Source: an uncultured beta proteobacterium
GTDB taxonomy: Bacteria; Pseudomonadota; Gammaproteobacteria; Burkholderiales; Burkholderiaceae
Assembly (NCBI GenBank): GCA_903826775.1
Contig: CAIKFU010000097.1
Location: forward strand, 1-64,000
Length of the DNA: 64,000 nucleotides
Direction: 5' to 3'
The notes below the pieces were generated by a model, which worked only from the letters and a program-made list of their open reading frames with translations, was not told the origin of the DNA and ran no database searches. The position numbers and the translations under genes were made by a program. Shown one piece after another: positions 6,952 through 15,512 of this stretch; the stretch's first letter is position 1; each line of letters starts with the position of its first letter.

Positions 6952-8777
6952 GCAAAGTCAAGTCGAAAATGTTGACGAAGGTACAGTTTGAAGCGTTTGA
7001 CTACACTTAAGGTGTCTTTCAGTAAATCCCGCTCTAGACTGGTCAATCGACTGGTGTCAATATCCCCAGAGACCTCCTTACCCATTTCCATTTCTGATAA
7101 CCCACCTTTTAGACGCAACTCCATAAGGAAATGCAGGGCTTCAACAATTTCGTTTGCAAGTTCTTTTGGTAATTTATTTCTTTTGAGTAACTCATCAATT
7201 CGTTCAATTGTTGAAGTTTGCAAAATATGATGCTCAAGGGCCATGGATCGAATTCCGTGAACAATGGCAAAGATCCCCGCTCTTTTTAGATTGAGGCGGG
7301 TCGAAGAGGGGTCGCTACCTAGAGTCAATAGGCGGTTCCACCAGCCAACTTCAGTAGAGATGGACTCAATTGCGGAAACAAATCTGGCTAGCAAGAATTG
7401 GTTATCGCTTACCAGTTTGAATAAATCCTGCTTGACGGATAAGAGCAATTTCTCGTTTCCGCAAATGGCGTTTGAGTCTAGGAAAATGGCTAAATTCATC
7501 AAACTTTCTGGAGTAGGCTCTAGAAGCCATAATTTCACCATGTTGCTAAATTCTGCTGCCGACATCCTCCATGCGGGGTTGTTAACCATGATCCTTCCTG
7601 GGCATTCAGGGTAACCAAAATTAATGAGCGCTTCGGAAAAGCGTTGACAACTTGCGATGATTGCTTCGTCAATGACAAAATCATTATTAACAATAAGACC
7701 ATTGTCTTGATCCGTTTTAAGAATTTGTTCACCCCGACCTTCGCTACCCATCACGAAGAGGCAACTGTTGGCTTGCAATCGCGGATCGGCAATTAGCGCC
7801 CAAGAGCGCTCGAATAATTTGGCATTTAATTCCCGAACCAATGTTGCGATCATTGGAACCTTGGTTCGGTTTCGGTGCAATAGGGCAATTAAATTGGTAA
7901 TTTGGTCAGCCGGCACTTTTAGGTCATCTAAAGTTTTGGCTTGAAGAATCTTTTGAACGACCAAGGAGGAGCTGTTTGCAATAAAACTTAGCAAATCGAT
8001 TTGTTCTAATATCCCTAGCACCTGATTCTCGTCCTTGACAACTACTCTGTTAACAGAGTGCCGAATCATGACGGCAAGAGCTTCATATAAATGATCCGAT
8101 GGCTTTACCGTAATGAGCTTATAGTTGGTTAGGCTGTCAACTGGAGTGCTTTGTAATGGTAAGCCTGCAAGGATCGCTCGCTGTATGCCTGTTAATGTAA
8201 ATATTCCAAGTTTGGACGGAGTGGTTGAATCGTCGTTGACTAATACGTTCGTGATTCGATTGTCGTTGAATAGCTTAACGATTGTAAAAAGATCGGTATT
8301 GGAACTGACAATATGAGCGGGACGCAAGAATGCTTGACTTACAAGCGCTAGGCTAAGCGAGTTGATTTCATATTGACTTTGCCTTGCAGACAGAGCGTTT
8401 AATTTTTTTGAAAGATCGGCAAAGAGGAGTGCTCCAAAGGTGGCATTCTCTGAAATCAGTTCATTGACTGTTGATTTGGTGAGTTGATAGGCAATCACCT
8501 CTTCTGAGGCAATGAATTTATTGGAAACCTTTCCAGCAACAAGCCCCCTTCCATCAAAGCAATCATCCGGACCGAATAAGGCTACATCCTCATTGTTTTC
8601 GATTTGGCGGACAAATCCTTTAATCAAGATAAAAAGTTGCGTTGGTGCTGAGCCAACATCCAGAATTACTTCATCCTGCTTAAAGTAGGCGATATCTACG
8701 CTATCACGAACCAGTTTCTGTTGTTGACTATTTAAACAGTCAAAAGGCGAGGCGGAAAAATTGAAGGCATTAGGCAT
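6948..8777 (-). CDS. cNMP-binding / CBS / DUF294 nucleotidyltransferase-like regulator
   Basis: A 609-residue cytosolic protein with four modules: a cyclic-nucleotide-binding-like domain (about residues 15-130), a CBS pair (about 150-270), a DUF294 nucleotidyltransferase-like domain with GSEGRGEQ at 344-351 and TDQDN at 355-359 (the GS...D.D catalytic signature), and a C-terminal helical DUF294_C domain. This order matches the family often annotated as signal-transduction protein with cAMP-binding and CBS domains. It heads a two-gene operon with the exonuclease and faces away from the amidase region. AAGGA is 4-5 bases before the ATG. Ligands of the CBS and cNMP modules are unknown. The 182-bp gap to the amidase holds no gene I can support. 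Confidence 0.9.
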   Translation of the reverse strand: MPNAFNFSASPFDCLNSQQQKLVRDSVDIAYFKQDEVILDVGSAPTQLFILIKGFVRQIENNEDVALFGPDDCFDGRGLVAGKVSNKFIASEEVIAYQLTKSTVNELISENATFGALLFADLSKKLNALSARQSQYEINSLSLALVSQAFLRPAHIVSSNTDLFTIVKLFNDNRITNVLVNDDSTTPSKLGIFTLTGIQRAILAGLPLQSTPVDSLTNYKLITVKPSDHLYEALAVMIRHSVNRVVVKDENQVLGILEQIDLLSFIANSSSLVVQKILQAKTLDDLKVPADQITNLIALLHRNRTKVPMIATLVRELNAKLFERSWALIADPRLQANSCLFVMGSEGRGEQILKTDQDNGLIVNNDFVIDEAIIASCQRFSEALINFGYPECPGRIMVNNPAWRMSAAEFSNMVKLWLLEPTPESLMNLAIFLDSNAICGNEKLLLSVKQDLFKLVSDNQFLLARFVSAIESISTEVGWWNRLLTLGSDPSSTRLNLKRAGIFAIVHGIRSMALEHHILQTSTIERIDELLKRNKLPKELANEIVEALHFLMELRLKGGLSEMEMGKEVSGDIDTSRLTSLERDLLKDTLSVVKRFKLYLRQHFRLDFA

Positions 8778-8959
8778 TCCTTATTTTATTCAAATACTGG
8801 CTGACTTTCCAAAATGTTGGGTCCCATGGAGACAATAATGCACTGTTTGCTGGTTTCGGGATCGGGGTAGAAGGTGTCAGGTTGTAGGGTTCAAAAAACA
8901 TCAGTGCCATATTCGGGTTGACTAAAGTGCCGGACTTCGTGAACGCCAAATAGGACTGC

Positions 8960-10150
8960 TTAAGGAGGGGCTTCTTTAAGTGCGCTTGCTATTTTCATTA
9001 AGGGCAGGTCCATTCCTCGTTGAGCCAGAATGGATATCCCGAATGGGGCGCCATCAATTTGCATTAAAGGAAGGGTAATTTGAGGTAGTCCATTAAGTCC
9101 AGCAATGCAGAGCAGTGGGAATGTGTGTTTTCGGAAGGTATCAAATTCGATATTTGATGATTCAATCAATGGGGCGACGTCAATAACTGTTGGGAGAACC
9201 AAAAAAGGGTGATCTTTCAAAAGGCGATCCATTACCCCAATAATTTTATTTCGAGATTGCGATGCTGTGGCTATCTGTTCGGCGGTAATTGCTTTGGCAG
9301 CTTGAAACCGCTCTTTTACGCCGGGACCCATATTGTCCAAATGCGCATTTGCCCACTCACCATGCTCTCGCCAAATTTCTGCTGCTTGCAAAATCCGAAA
9401 TGTTTCAGACCATTCATCCAAGTTTTGACCTTCTAGACTGATTGTCTTGATTTGGCTATTGCCTAGCATTTTGGAGAGTATTTCTTTTGCTTGACTGGCA
9501 ATTTCAGGGTGAAGGATTTCAAAAGCTTCTTTTAGAAAGCACAATTGAAATGGGAAATCGGTCGGTAAACTCTCATTCAGAAGCACCGCCCCAACTCGCA
9601 GCAAGGTATCGGGATCCTTTGCAAACCAACCTAAAGTGTCAAAACTTTTTGCCAATGGCCTTGCGTTTTCAAGGCTGATTCGTCCGTGACTGGGGCGAAT
9701 TCCATAGAGACCACAAAAGCTAGCAGGAACGCGCACCGATCCCCCGGTATCGGATCCAATGGCAAAGTCGACCAATCCAGCAGCAACAGCGGCTGCTGAA
9801 CCGCTTGAGGATCCTCCGGGTACGCGATTTGGTGCTGCCGAATTGGTTGGCGTTCCATAATGCGCATTCATTCCTAAAATGCTGTAGGTGAGCTCATCTG
9901 TGTGGGTTTTCCCAACCAATGAGGCTCCCTCGTCAATAAGTGCAGTGATAAAAGCCGCAGTTTTCGTTGGGATTGGGTGAGAGTTCAGCCAGGCAGGACT
10001 TCCAAAGGAAGTTGGAATTCCTGAAATATCATAAATATCTTTGACTGCAAAAGTGTAACCCTTAAGCTGACCATTGCTGGTCGATTCAATCTCAATGGGA
10101 GCGTGTTTGCAAAAAGCATTGACATGATCGCGTTCGAAGGCATTTGGCAT
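8960..10150 (-). CDS. Amidase-signature family hydrolase
   Basis: An amidase signature enzyme of about 396 residues with the Ser-cisSer-Lys triad: the lysine is in FAVKDIYD, the glycine/serine loop is GGSSSGSAAAVAAG, and the nucleophile segment is GSDTGGSVRVPASF. It hydrolyses an amide or carbamoyl bond; the closest general types are AtzF/GatA-like small amidases. No gatB or gatC is present, so it is not the tRNA amidotransferase. I start at the ATG at 10150; a TTG at 10231 in frame would add 27 unconserved residues and overlap the PrpD gene by 50 bp. Neither start has a good ribosome site. It is likely co-transcribed with the upstream MmgE/PrpD gene. Confidence 0.8.
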   Translation of the reverse strand: MPNAFERDHVNAFCKHAPIEIESTSNGQLKGYTFAVKDIYDISGIPTSFGSPAWLNSHPIPTKTAAFITALIDEGASLVGKTHTDELTYSILGMNAHYGTPTNSAAPNRVPGGSSSGSAAAVAAGLVDFAIGSDTGGSVRVPASFCGLYGIRPSHGRISLENARPLAKSFDTLGWFAKDPDTLLRVGAVLLNESLPTDFPFQLCFLKEAFEILHPEIASQAKEILSKMLGNSQIKTISLEGQNLDEWSETFRILQAAEIWREHGEWANAHLDNMGPGVKERFQAAKAITAEQIATASQSRNKIIGVMDRLLKDHPFLVLPTVIDVAPLIESSNIEFDTFRKHTFPLLCIAGLNGLPQITLPLMQIDGAPFGISILAQRGMDLPLMKIASALKEAPP

Positions 10151-10181
10151 ATTCAGTTGATTGGAATTGGTGGAAAGGTAT

Positions 10182-11657
10182 TTAGGCGGCAGTGGATTTA
10201 ACAAATTTTCCAATATTCTGCAGTTGGTCAATTTTCCAACAATCGGCCAATAGGCTCTTGCTTTTTTCTCGCGAGAGGATGCCGTCGGTTAGGTCAATGA
10301 ATTTAGCGTCGAGTTGTGCATCGGTCATAGGATTTTCAATTCCCCCAACAGCACTTTCTATAAACTTATTCAGAATTCGACCGTCGTAAAGGGTGATCGT
10401 TAGATCTCCGGATTTTTTTGGAATTTTTGGATCAACTTGAACATCAATTTTGTCTCTGAGGGCAATTGTTTTAGGATCGCGAACCACAGAGTCAGAATAT
10501 TGCTTCTCTCCAGCTCGACCATCAATAATGGCTATTGCGACGGAGTGATAAACGCTAAATTTTCCTTCAAGACCATTTTTTGGGGCGATTTTCCCTGTCA
10601 ATTCCAGTACCGCTGGATTTCCCTTGTATTGAATGGATTTAATTTGATCGGGTTGGAGGTGGTACTGATCTCTTAATTGGATGGCAGCATCAATTGCGGG
10701 ATGTATGACGATGCCGCATGCAAAAGGTTTATAAGTATCTTTCGCGGTTTCAAATCTCGAACCCAAATCCCCAAGAAGTTCTTGATAATCGTGCTTGGTG
10801 CTCATGGCATTCGCCCAGCCTATGCGAGCTTCAATCATTTGATTTGAGCTTGTAAAATTCTTTTGTGCCAACAAGGCGGCAAACAGACCATTTGCTGCAG
10901 CCCTTCCAGGATTAAAGCTTTTGTTCATTGACCCAAAGGAATCCCGAAATCCAACGGGTTGTGAAGCCGCAAGTCCAAGTGCCCAGATCATTTGTTCTTC
11001 ATTTAGTCGCATTAACCTTCCAATGGCAGCGGCAGCTCCTATAGTTGGGTGCGTGCCCGATACATGCCAACCGATGTCTGCGTGGTTCGGGGCAAGGGCA
11101 TTCGAAAGTCGACAAGTTAATTCTATGCCCAGATATAAGGCGTTTGTAAACTCCTTGCCGCTAATAGGCTCCATTTCTGAATACGCTAGCAAAGCCGATG
11201 CAATCGGACCTGCCGCATGAACGTTGGTAACCAAATGCGTGTCATCAAAATCAAATACGTGACTGCTAACACCATTTATAAAGGCGGCATTTAATGCATC
11301 AAATCGTTCGCGACGACCAAGAACGGTTGCCTGCTTTGATCCGGATACTGGTCTTAGGGCTTTGATCGAGATATCAACGGCCTCGTGCCGGGAGCTGCCT
11401 AGAGTTACTCCGACATAATTTACAAAAGCACGTTTTACTTCCTTGACGATTGCTGTAGGGAGGTCTTCGTATTTTGTATTGAGTGAGTATTGCGCAAGTA
11501 TTTTAGTGGCGTCTTTCCCATTGCTAAAGGTTTCATCCTTAATCGGTGCAGCTGCATTGCCAACAAGCGATACCGTAGGAAAAAAACTGGCAATAAATCC
11601 CGTGGCAATTCCACCAGATGCGGTTTTAAGAAAAGATCTTCTTTGTAAAGGGTTCAT
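10182..11657 (-). CDS. Tat-exported MmgE/PrpD family protein
   Basis: A 491-residue protein of the MmgE/PrpD (2-methylcitrate dehydratase / iminodisuccinate epimerase / cis-aconitate decarboxylase-like) fold. The core is recognisable from SSHVFDFDDTH, NVHAAGPIASALL and the later HVSGTHPTIGAAAAIGRL segment. The start chosen at 11657 has a GGAGAC ribosome site 8 bases upstream and begins MNPLQRRSFLKTASGG, a twin-arginine signal (RRSFLK) followed by a hydrophobic run. An exported MmgE/PrpD protein is unusual, as most members are cytosolic. An in-frame upstream ATG at 11771 would hide the signal and is not favoured. The substrate, probably a small hydroxyacid, is unknown. Confidence 0.82.
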   Translation of the reverse strand: MNPLQRRSFLKTASGGIATGFIASFFPTVSLVGNAAAPIKDETFSNGKDATKILAQYSLNTKYEDLPTAIVKEVKRAFVNYVGVTLGSSRHEAVDISIKALRPVSGSKQATVLGRRERFDALNAAFINGVSSHVFDFDDTHLVTNVHAAGPIASALLAYSEMEPISGKEFTNALYLGIELTCRLSNALAPNHADIGWHVSGTHPTIGAAAAIGRLMRLNEEQMIWALGLAASQPVGFRDSFGSMNKSFNPGRAAANGLFAALLAQKNFTSSNQMIEARIGWANAMSTKHDYQELLGDLGSRFETAKDTYKPFACGIVIHPAIDAAIQLRDQYHLQPDQIKSIQYKGNPAVLELTGKIAPKNGLEGKFSVYHSVAIAIIDGRAGEKQYSDSVVRDPKTIALRDKIDVQVDPKIPKKSGDLTITLYDGRILNKFIESAVGGIENPMTDAQLDAKFIDLTDGILSREKSKSLLADCWKIDQLQNIGKFVKSTAA

Positions 11658-11885
11658 TAGTTTGTCTCCATATCCATTATGATTTTTTATTATTGGAAAG
11701 TGCTTTTCAATTGCTTTGGTATTCATTTCCAGATTTTCTATCATTTCCTCAGCCATACGAGATCGTAGCATTTAAAAAATATTTAAACTGATGTTTAATT
11801 TGAATTTAATTGATTGAAGGGTGTCGATTGCTTTTACAATTGACGACGACACGGTATTGATACGTTTTTTTTATAAAGCAACCAT

Positions 11886-12923
11886 ATGAGCAATGATTTC
11901 ACCATCGTCAATGAAGGCGATTTAATGGATTTGGGAATAAAAGCCTTTTGCAAATTAGGGCTTAATGCTACTGACGCTAAAGATGTTGTGCGAATACTTG
12001 TGACCGCCGATTTATTTGGTTTGTCGACCCATGGAATGAGTCGAATTGAATCGTATGGTGAGAGACTGGCGATTGGTGGAATTAATGCCCATCCAAATAT
12101 TCAAATAGAGCATGTTGCTCCGGCAATGGTTCGTATTGATGGCGATAACGGGGTTGGTCCTTTGGTGGGCATGCGATCTTTGGAGGCTGCGATGCAGGTG
12201 GCCGGGGAATTCGGCATTGGCATCGCGCTAACTCGAGGGAGTAATCATTTTGGGCCAATTTCACCTTATTCGTTGATCGCAGCAGAAAATGGATTTGCAA
12301 GCATTATTGGCAGCAATGCAACTACAACTATTGCGCCTTGGGGCGGATCTGATGCGAGATTGGGAAACAGCCCGCTTGGATTTGGTGTTCCAAATCCGGA
12401 TGGGAGGCCGTTTTTACTGGATATGGCGATGAGCGTGGTTGCAAGGGCAAAAATACGGAATGCATTAAAACGTGGCGAGCAAATTCCGTCTACTTGGGGA
12501 ACGGATGCTCAAGGTGTGCCGACTACGGATCCCAAAGCCGCCTTGAATGGATTTCTCTTGCCAATAGGCGGTCATAAAGGGTATGGGCTGGCTTTATTGG
12601 TTGATTTATTCGCAGGTCTTTTATCAAACGCCGCTTATTTGACCCACGTAAAATCATGGCAGGATGCACCTGATCAGCCGCAAAATTTAGGCCACTTTTT
12701 TATTTTGATCGATACCAAAAAACTTGGTTCTACTCAATGGTTGGGTGATCGGATGAATGATTTTGCGCAAATTTTGCTAGATAGCCCTCCTGCCAATTCC
12801 GAAAATCCGGTGATAGTGCCGGGTATGATTGAGTTGAATAAGCTTGAAGAGCAGCGTAATTCGGGTATTCGCTTGAGTAACGAGACTTTGGAACTATTAA
12901 AGCAACATGCACCTGCGGGTTAA
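11886..12923 (+). CDS. Ldh2/malate dehydrogenase family NAD(P)-dependent oxidoreductase
   Basis: A 345-residue member of the malate/L-lactate dehydrogenase 2 (YlbC/YbiC/ComC, sulfolactate dehydrogenase) family, which oxidises 2-hydroxyacids with NAD(P). Family hallmarks are STHGMSRIESY near residues 48-58, GIALTRGSNHFGPISPY with the catalytic His, and the downstream GGHKGYGLALLVDLFAGLL. It is transcribed divergently from the MmgE/PrpD gene across a 228-bp gap with no recognisable regulatory motif. It heads a plausible operon with a Bug receptor and an MBL hydrolase (gaps about 20-30 bp). The substrate cannot be assigned. Confidence 0.85.
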   Translation: MSNDFTIVNEGDLMDLGIKAFCKLGLNATDAKDVVRILVTADLFGLSTHGMSRIESYGERLAIGGINAHPNIQIEHVAPAMVRIDGDNGVGPLVGMRSLEAAMQVAGEFGIGIALTRGSNHFGPISPYSLIAAENGFASIIGSNATTTIAPWGGSDARLGNSPLGFGVPNPDGRPFLLDMAMSVVARAKIRNALKRGEQIPSTWGTDAQGVPTTDPKAALNGFLLPIGGHKGYGLALLVDLFAGLLSNAAYLTHVKSWQDAPDQPQNLGHFFILIDTKKLGSTQWLGDRMNDFAQILLDSPPANSENPVIVPGMIELNKLEEQRNSGIRLSNETLELLKQHAPAG

Positions 12924-12944
12924 CTTTCTAAAAAAGATCAATTG

Positions 12945-13925
12945 ATGAACCTCATAAATACTCTAGGCAAGGTCATTTGCATCGGTTTAGTGTTTCTTGT
13001 TTCATCTGCATCCGCCCAAAAGGGTTATCCAGACAAACCAATTCGCATGATTGTTCCTTATGTTGCTGGAGGCGCAGCCGATATAACTGCACGACTAATT
13101 GCGCAAACAATGACTGAAAGCATGGGGCAATCAGTCATTGTTGACAATAAACCAGGAGCCAATGGATTGATCGGATCTGAGATTGTTTCTAAATCAACTC
13201 CTGACGGTTACACGCTTTTATTAACCGCAAGTGGACCGTTGGTAGTGAATCCAGTTTTATATAAAAAAGTGCCGTTTGATCCTATCAAGGATTTTTCCCC
13301 CATCAGCTTGGTCATTACCTACCAATACGCCTTAGTCGTTCCGGCAGCATCACCGATTCAAAATATTAACGAATTGATTAATGAAGCAAAACAAAAGCCT
13401 GGAAAAATCAGCTATGGTTCTACCGGTCTTGGCGGGGGCGGGCATTTGGCTGGAGAATTATTGGCTCTGATGGCAAATGTGGATTTGACTCATGTTCCCT
13501 ACAAGGGTGCTGCGCCGGCATTGGCTGACCTACTAGGAGGACAGCTTTCATTTACGTTTGAACCTTTGGTAACGGCTGCGCCATTGATGAAGGCTGGCAA
13601 GTTGCATGGATTTGCAGTTTCAGGCTTAAAGCGCAGCAAAGCATTGCCTAACCTACCAACCATGAATGAGTTGGGCTTTAAAGGGTTTAATATTACGCAG
13701 TTTCAAGGGTTGTTGGCGCCTGCCGGAACTGACCCGGCTATTATTAAACGATTAAATGATGAAGTGCTTAAGGCGCTAAAGGCCCCTTCAACAATACGAC
13801 GCTTGGTGGACGAGGGCGGTAATGAAATCGTGGGCAGCACCCCAGAAGAGTTTGCAAAACAAATCCAATCCGATTTGCGTTTATACGGCAAGCTCGTTGG
13901 AGACGCTCATATACAGGCCGAATAA
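12945..13925 (+). CDS. Bug/TctC-family periplasmic solute receptor
   Basis: A 326-residue tripartite tricarboxylate transporter receptor-like protein. The signal peptide (MNLINTLGKVICIGLVFLVSSASA) is followed by the family entry YPDKPIRMIVPYVAGGAADITAR and the VDNKPGANGLIG motif that contacts the ligand carboxylate. It lies 21 bp after the Ldh2 gene and before the MBL hydrolase. No tctA/tctB membrane genes are near, so it is an orphan receptor, as is common in Burkholderiales. A TTG one codon earlier at 12942 is less likely than the ATG. Confidence 0.88.
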   Translation: MNLINTLGKVICIGLVFLVSSASAQKGYPDKPIRMIVPYVAGGAADITARLIAQTMTESMGQSVIVDNKPGANGLIGSEIVSKSTPDGYTLLLTASGPLVVNPVLYKKVPFDPIKDFSPISLVITYQYALVVPAASPIQNINELINEAKQKPGKISYGSTGLGGGGHLAGELLALMANVDLTHVPYKGAAPALADLLGGQLSFTFEPLVTAAPLMKAGKLHGFAVSGLKRSKALPNLPTMNELGFKGFNITQFQGLLAPAGTDPAIIKRLNDEVLKALKAPSTIRRLVDEGGNEIVGSTPEEFAKQIQSDLRLYGKLVGDAHIQAE

Positions 13926-13954
13926 AATTGATAAATTACTAATAGGTGCATTCG

Positions 13955-14710
13955 ATGGGGACATATCAAGTTGACGTTTTAATACAGGGATTTCCTGGGA
14001 GGGCAATTTGCCATGGTGGCTTGGGTTGGAGCACGGTCACTTTAATTCGCGGCCATAACAGAACTATTTTGCTGGACGTTGGCGCATTTGGCATGAGAAA
14101 GCCGCTGGAGCGTCGGCTAAAAGAATACGATGTCAAGCCGAATGAAGTGACCGATGTGATTTTGACCCATGCCCATTACGATCATATCGTTAATTTCACG
14201 TTGTTCCCCAATGCGACTATTTGGATAGGGGATTTGGAGATGAATTGGGCAGCAGCTCAAGAGCCTGGATTTAATCCAATTCCAGAATTGTATGTACAAG
14301 AGCTAGCAAGCTCATCTAGGGTAAAGCGCGTCTTAGATCATCAAGAATTTTTACCGGGAATAAAAGCGTATGCCGTACCAGGTCATACACCAGGACATTT
14401 GCTTTTTGTCTTAAACAACGGTTTGGTAGACATCCTTTTTTCTGGAGACTCCGCGAAAAATCGTGCCGAGTTAATGTCTCGCAAAGTGATTGATACGGAC
14501 AGCATGGAGGAAAGCGCCCATTCCATTGCGTTGATTTGGAATATCTGGAAGGCTAAAAAAGGGAATTTGCTGATTCCTGGACACGATCTCACAATGGGGT
14601 TAGATGAGAACGATCAACCCTACTACATCGGTGAGCGTCAAGCCGCTATTAGTGTTTGGTTTTCTGAGAAGATAGAGCATTCCGATATGATCGATTTGAC
14701 TTCCATTTAA
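13955..14710 (+). CDS. Metallo-beta-lactamase fold hydrolase
   Basis: A 251-residue cytosolic MBL-fold protein with the zinc-binding motif THAHYDH (HxHxDH), then VPGHTPGH (third metal His), FSGDSAKN (bridging Asp) and the C-terminal LIPGHD histidine. This set is complete, so two metals should be bound. The overall pattern is that of lactonase or thioesterase-like MBL enzymes (AHL lactonase/UlaG neighbours). An AATAGGTG stretch precedes the ATG at 13955; a GTG three codons upstream is an alternative. It follows the Bug receptor by about 30 bp and likely acts on the same imported compound. Confidence 0.8.
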   Translation: MGTYQVDVLIQGFPGRAICHGGLGWSTVTLIRGHNRTILLDVGAFGMRKPLERRLKEYDVKPNEVTDVILTHAHYDHIVNFTLFPNATIWIGDLEMNWAAAQEPGFNPIPELYVQELASSSRVKRVLDHQEFLPGIKAYAVPGHTPGHLLFVLNNGLVDILFSGDSAKNRAELMSRKVIDTDSMEESAHSIALIWNIWKAKKGNLLIPGHDLTMGLDENDQPYYIGERQAAISVWFSEKIEHSDMIDLTSI

Positions 14711-14736
14711 TTTTTAAATCAGGATTTATTTAAAAT

Positions 14737-15477
14737 ATGAAAATTTCTGCCGAGTTGATTAAGAAAATTGCTCCAACTGGAAAGTTGCGAGCCTCGATTA
14801 ATTTGGGCAATCCCATTCTTGCGAACCGTGACCCCATCACGGGTGAGCCGGTTGGCGTATCCATAGATCTGGCAACCGAGTTTGCGAAGAGTTTAAGCTT
14901 AGAGCTTGAGCTGGTTGTTTTTGATTCCGCCGGGAAGTCGGTGGAGGCTGTTACTGCCGAGAAAGCGGATATTGGTTTTTTTGCAATTGATCCGCTGCGT
15001 GGCGAAGGCATCACGTTTACTGCCCCGTATGTTCTGATTGAAGGCGCATATCTTGTAAAGCAAGACTCTGCTCTGAAAGCCAATGATGAAGTGGATGTTC
15101 TTGGTAACAGGGTGGTTGTTGGCAAGGGCAGTGCATATGATTTGTACTTAAGTCGCGAGATCAAGCATGCTGAAATTGTGAGGGCACCAACATCTCCAAC
15201 TGTTGTTGAATTGTTTATGGAGTTGCAATGCGAGGTTGCTGCTGGTGTTAGGCAGCAACTCGAGGCAGATTCGAAGCGATTTGCAGGTTTACGACTATTG
15301 CCAGGGCGTTTTATGGTTATTCAACAAGCGATGGGGTTGCCATTGGGTCGCGGGACAGATGCGGCAACGTTTCTTGGCCAGTTTGTTGAGGCGATGAAAT
15401 CAAGCGGATTCGTAGAGAAGGCGCTTCAAAGGCACCAGATAAAAGGGGCTTCTGTTGCACCGGCAGTGGGGGCATAA
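14737..15477 (+). CDS. Family 3 substrate-binding protein lacking a signal peptide
   Basis: A 246-residue protein with the SBP_bac_3 fold (amino-acid ABC receptor type): GKLRASINLGNPILA, a VGVSIDLATEFAKSL first-lobe helix, ADIGFFAIDPLRGEGITFTAPY, and VVGKGSAYDLYL opening lobe 2. It starts MKISAELIKKIAPTG with no hydrophobic signal or lipobox, and no in-frame extension upstream supplies one. No ABC permease or ATPase gene is adjacent. It may therefore act in the cytoplasm as a sensor or enzyme-like domain (compare cyclohexadienyl dehydratase-type relatives), or have lost its signal. It follows the MBL gene by 26 bp. Confidence 0.75.
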   Translation: MKISAELIKKIAPTGKLRASINLGNPILANRDPITGEPVGVSIDLATEFAKSLSLELELVVFDSAGKSVEAVTAEKADIGFFAIDPLRGEGITFTAPYVLIEGAYLVKQDSALKANDEVDVLGNRVVVGKGSAYDLYLSREIKHAEIVRAPTSPTVVELFMELQCEVAAGVRQQLEADSKRFAGLRLLPGRFMVIQQAMGLPLGRGTDAATFLGQFVEAMKSSGFVEKALQRHQIKGASVAPAVGA

Positions 15478-15512
15478 ACACTTTGCGTGTATGACCGGGT
15501 TCAGCGCTTGAC

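Noticed and set aside
8778..8957. Protein-like minus-strand readings between the amidase and DUF294 genes (for example ...FYPDPETSKQCIIVSMGPN)
   Set aside because: About 57 codons with one internal TGA in one frame and a 46-codon frame in another; neither is recognisable as a family, so a remnant gene cannot be supported.
8960..10150. GatA (aspartyl/glutamyl-tRNA amidotransferase)
   Set aside because: No gatB or gatC adjacent and the length (about 396) and context fit a catabolic amidase.
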